NCBI GenBank assembly: GCA_020638695.1
Contig: JACKIB010000007.1
Span: 124,001-188,000 of the forward strand
DNA length: 64,000 nucleotides
Reading direction: 5' to 3'
Source: Planctomycetota bacterium
Lineage (GTDB): Bacteria > Planctomycetota > UBA1135 > UBA2386
The notes beneath the pieces are model-generated. The model worked only from the letters and a program-made list of their open reading frames with translations, made no database searches and was not told the origin of the DNA. The translations under genes and the position numbers were made by a program. Positions 42,011 to 51,328 of this stretch are shown here, piece after piece; within the stretch, counting starts at the first letter, position 1, and each line of letters begins with the position of its first letter.

Positions 42011-42508
42011 ATGAGTCCCGGCTACCCGATCCGCTGCTACGACTTCGTCGACCGGCCCTACCCGAGAGTGCGCGAAGCCCTGACCCGCGACGCGGTCGCC
42101 GTGTTTCAGCAGGCGACCCGAGCCGCGGCCAGCCGCGCCCACTCCGTAGCCGCAGCGCTGCACGTCAAGATCGGGATCCTCGACGTCACCACCGAGATCG
42201 ACATCGAGGTCACCCGCGTCGAGGACCGATCCGGCACGGACACCGAGCCACCCAGGACGGTCCTGCACCTCGAGTGGGCGGCGACCCACCGCCCCCACCT
42301 GTTTCCCTTGATGCGGGCGGAATTGGCGCTGTACCCGCTGACCGGGCGCGAGACGCAGCTCGACTTCTCCGGCACCTACCTGCCGCCGCTCGGCATGCTC
42401 GGCGAGGCGATCCATGCACTGGGCGGCCACCGGATCGCCGACGCCTCGGTGCACCGTTTCCTCGGTGACGTCGCGGAGTACCTCCGCACCCGGCTGCCGC
42501 CGGATTGA
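42011..42508 (+). CDS. Uncharacterised protein
   Basis: 165 residues from ATG 42011. It starts Y-P-I-R-C-Y-D-F-V-D-R-P-Y, has a helix, then beta-strands V-K-I-G-I-L-D-V-T-T-E-I-D-I-E-V, then T-V-L-H-L-E-W-A-A-T and F-P-L-M-R-A-E-L-A-L-Y-P-L, and a helical C-terminus (V-H-R-F-L-G-D-V-A-E-Y-L). The alternating strand pattern followed by a C-terminal helix could be a helix-grip (SRPBCC-like) fold, but no motif proves it. No signal peptide; soluble. It lies 97 bases before the sulfur-related MBL gene and may be co-transcribed. Confidence 0.6.
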   Translation: MSPGYPIRCYDFVDRPYPRVREALTRDAVAVFQQATRAAASRAHSVAAALHVKIGILDVTTEIDIEVTRVEDRSGTDTEPPRTVLHLEWAATHRPHLFPLMRAELALYPLTGRETQLDFSGTYLPPLGMLGEAIHALGGHRIADASVHRFLGDVAEYLRTRLPPD

Positions 42509-42605
42509 CGGCGAGGGTGCCGCCGGTTTCGCGGGAACCCGCGCCCCACGCCGGGACTCTGCGCCGATCATCACCACTCCGCCCCCGCCCCCCAGGAGAC
42601 GAACC

Positions 42606-43457
42606 ATGAAGATCCAGCACTTCTTCGACCCCCGCACGTGGACCCTCAGCTACGTGGTGTTCGACGAGCAGGCACGGGTGGGCGTGGTGATCGACTCCGT
42701 GGCGGACTACGACCAGAAGTCGGTCCGCGTGTTCCACGAGTCTGCGGCGGCCATCGCGACGTTCCTCGATCAGCACCGCATCGAGGTACCGTACGTGCTG
42801 GACACCCACATTCATGCCGACCACCTCACCGCGATGCCGTTCTTTCGCGCCAAGTACGGTGCCCGAACCGTGATCAGCGCGCACGTCACCGCGGTGCAGG
42901 CGACGTTTGCCAAGGTGTTCGGCCTCGAGGGGTTTCCCACCGACGGCAGTCAGTTCGACGTACTCCTCGACGATGGGGCGACGCTGGAAGCCGGGCCACT
43001 GACGATCGAGGCACTACCCTGCCACGGGCACACGCCGGCCAGCCTCGCATTCAAGATCGGCGACGCGCTGTTCGTCGGCGACTCGCTGTTCCAACCCGAC
43101 TCCGGCACCGCCCGGTGCGACTTCCCCGGCGGCTCGGCGGCCATCGAGTACGATTCGATCCGCCGGCTGTTCGAGCTACCTGACGACACTCGGGTGTTCA
43201 CTGGGCACGACTACCAGCCGGGGGGCCGGGAACTGCAGTTCGAGAGCACCATCGCCGAACAACGGCGCGGTAACATCCACCTGCGGACGGACACCAGCCG
43301 TGAGGAGTTCGTCGCACTGCGCAAGCAGCTCGAGGCGGGGAAAGAGCTGCCGACGTTGCTGTTTCCCGCCCTCCAGGTGAACATGCGCGCCGGTGTGCTT
43401 CCCGAGCCGGAGAGCAACGGGATCGCCTATCTCAAGCTGCCCCTGAACCAGTTCTGA
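42606..43457 (+). CDS. MBL-fold hydrolase, persulfide-dioxygenase (ETHE1/Blh)-like
   Basis: 283 residues from ATG 42606, with CAGGAGA about 8 bases upstream. Metal motif T-H-I-H-A-D-H-L-T, then P-C-H-G-H-T-P, G-D-S-L-F and G-H-D-Y. The sequence around R-C-D-F-P-G-G-S and the lack of an extended glyoxalase II C-terminus favour the ETHE1/Blh group, which oxidises glutathione persulfide using mononuclear iron. The C-terminal ~70 residues end N-G-I-A-Y-L-K-L-P-L-N-Q-F, as in Blh-like proteins. The next gene, 25 bases on, is an MBL-rhodanese fusion, supporting sulfide/persulfide metabolism. Confidence 0.82.
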   Translation: MKIQHFFDPRTWTLSYVVFDEQARVGVVIDSVADYDQKSVRVFHESAAAIATFLDQHRIEVPYVLDTHIHADHLTAMPFFRAKYGARTVISAHVTAVQATFAKVFGLEGFPTDGSQFDVLLDDGATLEAGPLTIEALPCHGHTPASLAFKIGDALFVGDSLFQPDSGTARCDFPGGSAAIEYDSIRRLFELPDDTRVFTGHDYQPGGRELQFESTIAEQRRGNIHLRTDTSREEFVALRKQLEAGKELPTLLFPALQVNMRAGVLPEPESNGIAYLKLPLNQF

Positions 43458-43482
43458 TCCGACCAGCCGCAACCCCTCATCG

Positions 43483-44826
43483 ATGACCACCACCAAGGAC
43501 CGTTCGTCGCGCGTCGGCGCACTCGAGGTTCACCCGTTCGCCCACCCGCAAGGTTGCCGCAGCTACCTGGTCGGTGACCCGGAGAGCCGCCAGGCGTTGG
43601 CGATCGACCCGCACCTCGATTCGGTGGGTGAACTCGGCGCAACGTTGCAGCGTCTCGGTTGGTCGCTGCGGTACGTGGTCGACACGCACACCCACGCCGA
43701 CCACCCGTCCGGGGCAGCGAAGCTCGCCGGGAGGTTCTCCGCGACACGGGTCGCCCACCCCGCCGGTGATCACCAAGGCGTGAAGCGGCACCCGGCGGAC
43801 GGCGACGTGCTGCACCTCGGCGACCAGACCATCACCGTCTACCACGCGCCCGGCCACACGCCGGACCACCTCGTACTGCTGACTCCGGACGCCCTGTTCT
43901 CCGGCGATACCCTGTTGATCGGCGCAGTCGCACGAACCGATTTCCTCGGCGGAGACGCGGGCCAGCTGTTCGACTCGATCCACCGCGTGATCGCCGGGCT
44001 GCGCGACGAGATCGTGCTGTACCCCGGGCACGACTATCAGGGTCGCACCTCCAGCACGATCGGCCACGAGAAGGCGACCAATCCGTGGCTGCGGATCGAA
44101 GACCGCGAGGAGTTCCACCGCGCGCTGACCGCCAACCCGCCGCGTCGCCCCGCCAACATGGACGACCTGCTGCGGCTCAACCGCGAGGGCACGGACATCG
44201 CGACGTCGATCTCCGCCGCGGCGGCGGTGGATCGCGTTCGCCAGGGTGGTGCCGTGAGCGTGTTCGACGTGCGCACGGCGGTGGAAGTGGCGGAGGAGCA
44301 CATCGCCGGGGCCCGCCACGTCCCGCTCGAGGAGATCGTGGCGCGGGCCGACGAGATCCGCGCGATTCCGGCACCGCGACTGATCCTGTGCCGCTCCGGC
44401 AAGCGCGCCGAGATGGCGCGCCAGAAGCTCGAATCGCTGGGCATCGCCGGGTTGACGGTGATGGAGGGCGGGATCCTGGGATTCGCCGCCGCCGGCGGAA
44501 AGACCGAGAAGGGCAAGCCGCAGATGTCGCTCGAGCGCCAGGTGCGCATCGCTGCGGGGGGCCTGGTCGTGGTCGGCGCAGCACTCGGATGGCTGGTGCA
44601 CCCGGTGTTCTTCGGTCTGTCCGCGTTCGTCGGCGCCGGCTTGATGTTCGCCGGGATCACCGACACCTGCGCGATGGGGTTGCTGATCGCCAAGATGCCG
44701 TGGAATCGCCGGCCCGCCGCGGCGGTCGCGCCTGCGGCAGGCGGCTGCGCCGCGACGGCCCCGGCCGGTGGTTGCGCTGCGACTGCCCCCGCTGGCGGAT
44801 GCGCGGCCACGCCACCCGGCGCCTGA
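43483..44826 (+). CDS. MBL-fold + rhodanese + DUF2892 membrane fusion protein with Cys-repeat tail
   Basis: 447 residues. Residues ~10-245 form an MBL domain with T-H-T-H-A-D-H-P-S-G, G-H-T-P-D and G-H-D-Y-Q. Residues ~248-340 form a rhodanese with active-site C303 in C-R-S-G-K-R. Residues ~345-410 form a two-helix DUF2892 segment as in YgaP. The C-terminus carries three copies of a nine-residue G-G-C-A-A-T-(A/P)-P-(A) unit, giving three evenly spaced cysteines. The set suggests persulfide oxidation coupled to sulfur transfer at the membrane, with the Cys tail as a metal or sulfane-sulfur ligand (inference). The separate domains are well known; the tail is unusual. Confidence 0.85.
   Translation: MTTTKDRSSRVGALEVHPFAHPQGCRSYLVGDPESRQALAIDPHLDSVGELGATLQRLGWSLRYVVDTHTHADHPSGAAKLAGRFSATRVAHPAGDHQGVKRHPADGDVLHLGDQTITVYHAPGHTPDHLVLLTPDALFSGDTLLIGAVARTDFLGGDAGQLFDSIHRVIAGLRDEIVLYPGHDYQGRTSSTIGHEKATNPWLRIEDREEFHRALTANPPRRPANMDDLLRLNREGTDIATSISAAAAVDRVRQGGAVSVFDVRTAVEVAEEHIAGARHVPLEEIVARADEIRAIPAPRLILCRSGKRAEMARQKLESLGIAGLTVMEGGILGFAAAGGKTEKGKPQMSLERQVRIAAGGLVVVGAALGWLVHPVFFGLSAFVGAGLMFAGITDTCAMGLLIAKMPWNRRPAAAVAPAAGGCAATAPAGGCAATAPAGGCAATPPGA
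44740..44820 (+). repeat. Three tandem 27-bp units encoding GGCAAT-type repeats
   Basis: In-frame units at about 44740-44766, 44767-44793 and 44794-44820 encode G-G-C-A-A-T followed by A/P-P-A/G at the C-terminus of the MBL-rhodanese protein. The protein repeats are almost exact while codons differ, so the amino-acid pattern seems to be what is preserved. Confidence 0.8.
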
Positions 44827-44919
44827 CCCCGACGGGGTGCACCGGTAACACCCCCCGCCTCCTTTCAAGCCTCGGTGCCCACGCCCCCGCGTGGCGTGCC
44901 GTGACCTCTACGTCGCCTC

Positions 44920-46713
44920 GTGACCACCCAGATCGCCCTCACCCTCGGGATCCTCGTTCTCACGATCGTCCTGCTCGCCGCCGAGGTGCTGCGGATCGAC
45001 CTGGTCGCGCTGGGCGTCCTGTTGCTGCTGGCGTGGCTCGGGCTGATCCGCTCCGCGGAGGCATTCCGCGGCCTGTCGAGCGGTGCGGTAGTGTCGATGG
45101 CGGCGGTCATGGTGCTCGGACGCGGAATCGACCGGTCGGGACTCACCAAGGGCCTGACCCGACCCGTGCTCGCTTGGGCCGGCGACAGCGAGCGCCGGCT
45201 CCTCACCGCGATCATGGCCGCGGTCGGCTCGCTGTCGGCGTTCATGCAGAACATCGGCGCCGCGGCGCTGTTCCTGCCCGCGGTCACGCGCATCGCACGG
45301 CGCGGCGGCTACGCGACCTCCCGCCTGCTGATGCCGATGGGCTTTGCAGCGATTCTCGGCGGCACGGTGAGCATGATCGGCAGCGGGCCGCTGATCCTGC
45401 TCGGTGATTTGCTGCGCCAGTCGGGACTCCAGCCGTTCGGTTTGTTCGCGGTCACACCGTACGGCCTGGCACTGCTGGGCGTCGGCATCGCGTTCTTCGC
45501 GCTGCTCGGCCCCCGAGTCCTACCCACGCGGAGCGGCGCGGAGGCGGCCGAGACATCGCAGCGGGAGCTGATCGACGCCTGGCAGCTGGAGACCGCGCTG
45601 CACGAGGTCTCGGTGCCACCCGGCAGCCCGCTGATCGGCAAGGCGCGCGACGAACTGCGACTCAAGGACGCATTCCATCTGCATCTCGTCGCGCTCGCCG
45701 ATGGCACCGACATCCAACCGGCGCCTTGGCGCCACACCCGCTTCGCCGCGGGCCAGACGCTGGCGGTCCTCGGTCGGCAAGCCGATGCTCTCCGCTTCGC
45801 CGAGCACTTCGGCCTGACCGCCCACCCGCACCCGGAGGTGTTCGCCGACCTGCAGAACCCGAGCAGCGCCGGGTTCGCGGAGGTCCTCGTCTCCCCGCGT
45901 GGGAGCGTGGTCGGCAAATCGATCCGCGAGTTCGGACTGCGCAAGACCTACCAAGTCGAACCTGTGCTGCTGCTGTCGGGTGGCAGCGCGGACTCCGCGG
46001 ACTTCTCCGACCGCCCGCTGCACGCCGGCGACACGCTGGTCGTGCACGGCGAACTGCCGCGCCTGGCGGCGATGGGCGACAGCCCAGATTTCCACGTGGT
46101 CACGATGATCGACCGGGAGGATCTCGACGAATCGCGCCGATGGCCAGCCGCGCTGTGCTTCCTGCTGGCTCTGGGACTCGGGCTCGCGGGCTTCCCGCTG
46201 GCGCTGTCGCTGAGCACCGGGGCGCTGGGGATGGTGCTGCTCGGCGTTCTGTCGGTCGACACCGCGTACCGCGCGATCGATCTGCGCACCATCCTGTTGG
46301 TCGGTGCGTTGATTCCGCTCGGCACCGCGATGCAGAACACCGGCGCAGCAGCCTACCTCGCGCAGCACACCGCCACCTTGGTAGCCGGCACGCACCCGTT
46401 GGTCGCGGTGCTGGTGGTCGGCGCACTCGCAACGCTGTTCTCCCTGTTCATGTCCAACGTCGCCGCAACCGTAGTCCTGGTGCCGCTGGTGGTGAAAATG
46501 GCCCAACCGCTGGGGTTGGACCCACGCATGCTGGCGCTGCTGGTCGCGGTATGCGCTTCGAACTCGTTCGTGCTTCCCACCCACCAGGTGAACGCGCTGC
46601 TGCTCGGTGCCGGAGGCTACCGCAACGCGGACTACGTGCGTGCCGGGGGGGCGATGACTCTGCTGTTCCTGGTGACTGCGGGCGGGACGATGTACTGGTT
46701 CGGGCCGAAATAG
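44920..46713 (+). CDS. SLC13/DASS-type permease with two RCK_C domains
   Basis: 597 residues from GTG 44920. Two blocks of membrane helices (~1-205 and ~410-597) flank two TrkA-C/RCK_C domains (~225-290 and ~305-395; V-P-P-G-S-P-L-I-G-K, then S-P-R-G-S-V-V-G-K-S-I). The helix-hairpin motifs include A-F-M-Q-N-I-G-A-A-A-L-F-L-P and S-N-V-A-A-T-V-V-L-V-P. This architecture is found in Na+/sulfate or dicarboxylate symporters such as the SAC1/SLT group. The location right after persulfide genes makes sulfate or thiosulfate/sulfite transport plausible; the substrate is inferred. Confidence 0.88.
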   Translation: MTTQIALTLGILVLTIVLLAAEVLRIDLVALGVLLLLAWLGLIRSAEAFRGLSSGAVVSMAAVMVLGRGIDRSGLTKGLTRPVLAWAGDSERRLLTAIMAAVGSLSAFMQNIGAAALFLPAVTRIARRGGYATSRLLMPMGFAAILGGTVSMIGSGPLILLGDLLRQSGLQPFGLFAVTPYGLALLGVGIAFFALLGPRVLPTRSGAEAAETSQRELIDAWQLETALHEVSVPPGSPLIGKARDELRLKDAFHLHLVALADGTDIQPAPWRHTRFAAGQTLAVLGRQADALRFAEHFGLTAHPHPEVFADLQNPSSAGFAEVLVSPRGSVVGKSIREFGLRKTYQVEPVLLLSGGSADSADFSDRPLHAGDTLVVHGELPRLAAMGDSPDFHVVTMIDREDLDESRRWPAALCFLLALGLGLAGFPLALSLSTGALGMVLLGVLSVDTAYRAIDLRTILLVGALIPLGTAMQNTGAAAYLAQHTATLVAGTHPLVAVLVVGALATLFSLFMSNVAATVVLVPLVVKMAQPLGLDPRMLALLVAVCASNSFVLPTHQVNALLLGAGGYRNADYVRAGGAMTLLFLVTAGGTMYWFGPK

Positions 46714-46719
46714 CGGGAC

Positions 46720-47226
46720 TCACCGCGCCGGGAACGGTTTGGCGCGGATGTCGCGGATCCACTTGCGTGCCCGCTCGTCGGGAGCGAACAGCGCGACCAA
46801 CCGGTCGGTCACGTCGACCGTGTCGATCCCCGCCGCCCGCGGTTGGTTGATCCGCTCGAGCCGCGCCACGCCGGCTGACTTGCGGATCTCCTGCAAGCTC
46901 GTCCCGATCTTGCCGAGGATGTCGTCGATCTCCGTGCCGCGGAACGCTTGGTCGTGGAACCGCTCCTGTTGCGCCTGCATCGCTTGCTCGATCTCGCGCA
47001 CGGTGCTCGTGTCCCCGGCTTGCTTGGCGGAATCGTGGCGGGCCTTCTGCTGCTTCATCCACGCGCCGAACTGGGTCGAGCCGGCGTAGGCGATGGCCAC
47101 AGCCCGACCGTCGTAGGTTCCGACCCGCCGGGCCGTGGCACCGGGGTCAGGTCGGTTGGCGCAACCACTGGCGAGGATCGAGGCGAGGATCGGAATGAGG
47201 AACGGGATCGTGGCGGGGTGTGACAT
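46720..47226 (-). CDS. Uncharacterised lipoprotein
   Basis: 168 residues from ATG 47226, with a good AGGAG 6 bases upstream. Lipoprotein signal (F-L-I-P-I-L-A-S-I-L-A-S-G-C, lipobox A-S-G-C). The mature part begins with a short beta-like stretch (R-A-V-A-I-A-Y-A-G-S) and has a long amphipathic helix (W-M-K-Q-Q-K-A-R-H...Q-A-M-Q-A-Q-Q-E-R). No family is recognised. It is convergent with the permease (stops 6 bases apart). Confidence 0.7.
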   Translation of the reverse strand: MSHPATIPFLIPILASILASGCANRPDPGATARRVGTYDGRAVAIAYAGSTQFGAWMKQQKARHDSAKQAGDTSTVREIEQAMQAQQERFHDQAFRGTEIDDILGKIGTSLQEIRKSAGVARLERINQPRAAGIDTVDVTDRLVALFAPDERARKWIRDIRAKPFPAR

Positions 47227-47409
47227 GGGTGTCTCCTGGCTGGACAGCGCCAGCGCGGTTCGAAGGCGGGAGTGCTTTGGCCTCGCGGCTTCCATTATGT
47301 AAGTGTTCACTCACAAAAAGTGTCGGTCGAACTGCAAAAGTCTGCCGAGCCTGCCCCGGACGCGAGCTGCTGAGCTTGCCCGAAGCAATCCACGCCGTAC
47401 GATGCGCCG

Positions 47410-48243
47410 ATGCATCGCCCCGACCCGGAGCAATGGGACATCGCGCGCGAGGAAGCGATCCCCCGGCTGCTGGAGAACCACGGCGGACAGCTGTACGCCC
47501 TGTCGCGGCGCATCTGCGGCACCCCAGAGGAAGCCGAAGACCTGGTGCAGGAGATCTTCGTGCGTGCTTGGCGCCACTGGGAGCAGTTCGACCACCGGTC
47601 GAGCCCGATGCAGTGGTTGTTCACCATCGCCCGTCACGCATGCCAGCGCATGCACCGCAAGCGCGCCGGGGAACCGACCCGGCTGGAATCGCTCGACGAA
47701 ATGCTGCCGTTCGGTAGTCCGCGGGTCGGCATCGTCCCGTCCGACGACAGTGTGCTCGACGAGCAGTTTCGGCGCGAGCAGCGCGAAGCAGTCGGCGCCG
47801 CAATCACCCTGTTGCCCGACGATTTCCGCATGCCGCTGGTGCTGAAGGACATCATCGGGTTCTCGGTTCGCGAGGTCGGCGAGATCCTCGACCTCAAGGA
47901 GGCAACGGTGAAGACCCGAGTGCACCGCGCCCGCCTGCGGCTGCGCCAGGTCCTCGAACACCGCCTACCGCAAGCCGAGCTGCCCGCCCCGGCCTATTCG
48001 CGCCAGGTATGCCTCGATCTGCTGCAGGCAAAGCAGGACTGTCTCGACCGCGGCATCGCGATGCCCAACGCCGAGCAGATCGTGTGCGAGCGCTGTGCCG
48101 CAGTGTTTGCCTCGATGGACTTGGCCCGCGACGTGTGTCGATCGATGGCCACCGGGGCGATGCCACAGGAGCTGCGCGCACAGGTTCTGCAGCGCCTCCG
48201 CGAAGGCGGGGCTGCGGCGAAGGAGCCCGATCCCATGGAGTGA
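47410..48243 (+). CDS. ECF sigma factor with C-terminal Cys-containing extension
   Basis: 277 residues. Region 2 (~20-95): L-Y-A-L-S-R-R-I-C-G-T-P-E-E-A-E-D-L-V-Q-E-I-F, then W-L-F-T-I-A-R-H. Region 4 (~130-185): L-P-D-D-F-R-M-P-L-V-L-K-D and V-G-E-I-L-D-L-K-E-A-T-V-K-T-R-V-H-R-A-R. After ~190 there is an ~85-residue extension with C-L-D-L-L...C-L-D...C-E-R-C, reminiscent of a zinc-finger anti-sigma (ZAS-like) module, so the protein may combine sigma factor and sensor. The downstream acyl-CoA synthetase/RND operon is a candidate target. Confidence 0.87.
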   Translation: MHRPDPEQWDIAREEAIPRLLENHGGQLYALSRRICGTPEEAEDLVQEIFVRAWRHWEQFDHRSSPMQWLFTIARHACQRMHRKRAGEPTRLESLDEMLPFGSPRVGIVPSDDSVLDEQFRREQREAVGAAITLLPDDFRMPLVLKDIIGFSVREVGEILDLKEATVKTRVHRARLRLRQVLEHRLPQAELPAPAYSRQVCLDLLQAKQDCLDRGIAMPNAEQIVCERCAAVFASMDLARDVCRSMATGAMPQELRAQVLQRLREGGAAAKEPDPME

Positions 48244-48513
48244 GTGGGTCGGGAACCGTCGGGAACCCCACCCCCCAGGCGTGGCTCTGACCCGGACGTT
48301 CCGCAGGCGGTGGTCGCCGATCCGCGGAAAAACCGGCATCGGGTCGGGCGTTCCAATCGAGCTGACCACACCCGAGCATGCGACTGGCCGAACTCCTGGA
48401 ACGATGGCGGTGAAGTCACGAGGGACCGGCGAGGCCGTGCAGCGAGATCTACCCGTGGACTCGCGCCGGGACGACGCTGCCGGGTTGGTCGCCGCCGCGA
48501 TCCGGACCACCCC

Positions 48514-50235
48514 ATGATCGACCCCGCGAACGCAAGCTACGTACACAGTCCGGGCACCTGCCCACTGTCCGGCGCAACGCTCGACCAGGCTTTCCGCGCC
48601 GCAGTCGCCGAGCACGCCGACCACGAAGCGGTGGTCTCGCTGCCCCAGCGCCGACGGCTCACCTACCGCACGCTGGATGCAGCGGTCGAGCGCATGGCCC
48701 GCGGCATGCTGGCGCTCGACATCGGACACGGCGACCGAGTGGCAGTGTGGTCGACCGACAACGTCGAGTGGATCGTGCTCCAGCTGGCTACCGCACGCAT
48801 CGGTGCGGTGTTGGTGAACGTCAATCCGGCGTACCGTCCCGACGAGCTGCGCCACGCCCTGGCGCACGCCCGCGTCGGCACGGTGTTCACCATCCCGAGC
48901 TTCCGCAGCTCGCACTACGTCGAGATGCTGCGCGCACTGTGCCCCGGGGTGAGCGGCTCGCACTCCTTTGCTCCGCTGTGCGCAGAGCTGCCCGAGCTGC
49001 GCCACTTGGTGGCGTGGGATCCCGAGCGTGTTGCCGACACCGCACGCCCGGCCCCGGGCTTCCTCACCTGGTGCGAGGTCGAGGCGCGCGGTGCCTCGGT
49101 CCCGGCCGAACTCGTGGCGACGCGCGCCGCGGAGGTCGATCCCGACGACCCGGTCAGCATCCAATTCACGTCCGGCACGACCGGAGCACCCAAGGCGGTC
49201 GTGCTCACGCACCACAACCTCCTCAACAACGCCTGGTTCACCGGCGAAGCGATGGCGATCACCGCCGCCGACCGACTGTGCGTCCCGGTGCCCTTCTACC
49301 ACTGCTTCGGCATGGTGGTCTCCAACTTGGTGTGCTTGATCCGCGGCGCGACGCTGGTGATCCCCGCCCCACACTTCGAGCCCGGTGCGACGCTCGCGGC
49401 GATCGCCGGTGAACGCTGCACCTTGGTGCACGGCGTTCCGACGATGTTCCTCGCCGAACTCGAATGCGAACGCCGATCCCACTTCGACCTGTCCAGTCTG
49501 CGCTCCGGCATCATGGCCGGCGCCCCCTGCCCGGCAGAGCTACTGCGGGCGGTGGTGCGTGAACTCGGTTGCGACGTACTGGTCGGCTACGGTCAAACCG
49601 AGGCGTCGCCGGTGACCCACATCACGCGGCTGGGTGACTCCGAGGCGCGACGGCTCGAGACGGTCGGCCTCAACCTGCCGCACACGGAGACCAAGATCGT
49701 CGACGTCGCCTCCGGCCACATCGTGCCGCGCGGTCAGACCGGTGAGGTGTGCGTGCGCGGCTACCACGTGATGCGGGGGTACTTCGAGCAACCGGAAGCG
49801 ACGGCCAACACGGTCGACGCCGCGGGGTGGTTGCACACCGGAGATCTCGGGTCGCTCGATCGCGACGGCTACCTGCGCATCACCGGCCGGCTCAAGGACA
49901 TGATCATCCGCGGTGGCGAGAACGTGTACCCAGCGGAGATCGAAGGCGTGCTGCTGCGCCACCCCGATGTGCTGCAGGCGGCGGTCTTCGGCCTTCCCGA
50001 TCCGCGGTTGGGCGAGGAGATCGGCGTCTGGGTCCAGCTGCGCGACGGGGCGTCGACCGACACCGAACGACTGCGCGCGTTCGCCCGCGAACACCTCGCC
50101 CACTTCAAAGTGCCCCGCCACTGGTCGATCGTGGAGTCCTTCCCCATGACAGTCACCGGCAAGATCCAGAAGTTCAAGATCCGCGAGCTCGCGCAGCAGC
50201 AACTCCGACAATCCGGCGAGGGCCACCCGAGATGA
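48514..50235 (+). CDS. AMP-binding acyl-CoA synthetase (long/medium-chain fatty acid-CoA ligase type)
   Basis: 573 residues from ATG 48514. ANL-superfamily motifs: the ATP site F-T-S-G-T-T-G-A-P-K (~220), Y-G-Q-T-E-A-S-P (~350), T-G-D-L, R-L-K-D-M-I-I-R-G-G-E-N-V-Y-P-A-E-I-E, and the catalytic C-terminal Lys in T-V-T-G-K-I-Q-K. It activates a carboxylic acid as acyl-AMP and then acyl-CoA. The stop overlaps the start of the membrane-fusion gene by 4 bases, so it is translationally coupled to an RND pump. The 270 bases upstream (48244-48513) hold no supported gene. Confidence 0.92.
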   Translation: MIDPANASYVHSPGTCPLSGATLDQAFRAAVAEHADHEAVVSLPQRRRLTYRTLDAAVERMARGMLALDIGHGDRVAVWSTDNVEWIVLQLATARIGAVLVNVNPAYRPDELRHALAHARVGTVFTIPSFRSSHYVEMLRALCPGVSGSHSFAPLCAELPELRHLVAWDPERVADTARPAPGFLTWCEVEARGASVPAELVATRAAEVDPDDPVSIQFTSGTTGAPKAVVLTHHNLLNNAWFTGEAMAITAADRLCVPVPFYHCFGMVVSNLVCLIRGATLVIPAPHFEPGATLAAIAGERCTLVHGVPTMFLAELECERRSHFDLSSLRSGIMAGAPCPAELLRAVVRELGCDVLVGYGQTEASPVTHITRLGDSEARRLETVGLNLPHTETKIVDVASGHIVPRGQTGEVCVRGYHVMRGYFEQPEATANTVDAAGWLHTGDLGSLDRDGYLRITGRLKDMIIRGGENVYPAEIEGVLLRHPDVLQAAVFGLPDPRLGEEIGVWVQLRDGASTDTERLRAFAREHLAHFKVPRHWSIVESFPMTVTGKIQKFKIRELAQQQLRQSGEGHPR

Positions 50236-51320
50236 CCGGTGCCCGACGAGTGCTGCGCAACATCTCGGTAGTCGGCTTCGGGGTGGTCGTGTTGACCCTG
50301 CTGGTACTGTGGTTGATGGGTGTGTTCCACGCCAAGGTGCCGAGCGGGCCACCCCGCACGGTGCTGCACAAGGCGCCGGATGCGCCGGTGCTCGAGGTCG
50401 TGGCGCGCGAGGTGATCGTCACCGAGACCGCGGTCGGGACTGTCGAGGCCGCCCGGCGCATTCGCGTCGGCTCACGCCTGCTCGCCAAGGTGCTGAAGGT
50501 GCACGTGCACGCCAGCCAGCACGTCACCGAAGGTGAGGTGTTGGTCGAGCTCGACGACCGCGACCTGCGCGCGGCGGTCGCCGAGGCCCGCGCCGCGTGC
50601 GACTCGGCGCGCGCCGCCCGGACGCAGGCCGAAACCGACCTGACACGCAGCAGGGAGCTGCTGGCGCGCGGCGCCACCGAACAGGCGCGGGTCGACCGCG
50701 ACACGACCGCGTTCCGCCGCGCGACCGCAGACGTCGAACGCCTGACGGAGGCGCTCGCACAAGCCGAGACCCGATTGGCGTTCGCCACCATCCGCTCGCC
50801 GAGCCCTGGCATCGTGATCGACAAGCTGGTCGAGCCAGGCAACCTTGCGAGCCCTGGCCAGGACCTGGTGACCCTGTACGACCCGCGGCACCTGCAGCTG
50901 GTGGCCAGCGTGCGCGAGGCGCTCGCGACGCGCCTGAAGCCCGGCGCCAAGGTCGGCGTCCGACTGGACTCGCTCGACCTGGACTGCCAGGCGACGATCG
51001 CCCGCATCGTGCCCGAAGCGGAGCGCCGCACCCGGTCGTTTCAGGTCGAGGTCACCGGCCCGTGTCCCCCCGGTGCCCTGTCGGGGATGTTCGGACGGCT
51101 GGTGCTGCCGGTCGGCCGCCAGCGCACCATCCTGATCCCCGACGCCGCGCTGCGGCGCACCGGCCAGATCGATCTGGCGTTCGTGGTCCGCGGCGATGGC
51201 ACGCTGCTGCGCCGCTTCGTGCGGGTCGGCAAGCGCGACGGCGATCAGGTGGAGATCCTCGCCGGCCTACAGCCTGGAGAACGCATTCTGGCGCGCGCAC
51301 CGGAGCCGAGCCGGAGGTGA
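50232..51320 (+). CDS. RND efflux membrane fusion (periplasmic adaptor) protein
   Basis: 362 residues from ATG 50232. N-terminal anchor helix (~12-32). Lipoyl/biotinyl half motifs surround an Ala/Arg-rich coiled-coil hairpin (~115-185; A-R-A-A-C-D-S-A-R-A-A-R...L-L-A-R-G-A-T-E), followed by R-S-P-S-P-G-I-V and a beta-barrel domain (~205-270). This is the HlyD/AcrA-like adaptor that links an RND pump to an outer-membrane channel. It is coupled to the pump gene; no TolC-like gene is in the window. Confidence 0.9.
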   Translation: MTGARRVLRNISVVGFGVVVLTLLVLWLMGVFHAKVPSGPPRTVLHKAPDAPVLEVVAREVIVTETAVGTVEAARRIRVGSRLLAKVLKVHVHASQHVTEGEVLVELDDRDLRAAVAEARAACDSARAARTQAETDLTRSRELLARGATEQARVDRDTTAFRRATADVERLTEALAQAETRLAFATIRSPSPGIVIDKLVEPGNLASPGQDLVTLYDPRHLQLVASVREALATRLKPGAKVGVRLDSLDLDCQATIARIVPEAERRTRSFQVEVTGPCPPGALSGMFGRLVLPVGRQRTILIPDAALRRTGQIDLAFVVRGDGTLLRRFVRVGKRDGDQVEILAGLQPGERILARAPEPSRR

Positions 51321-51328
51321 CGGCACCG

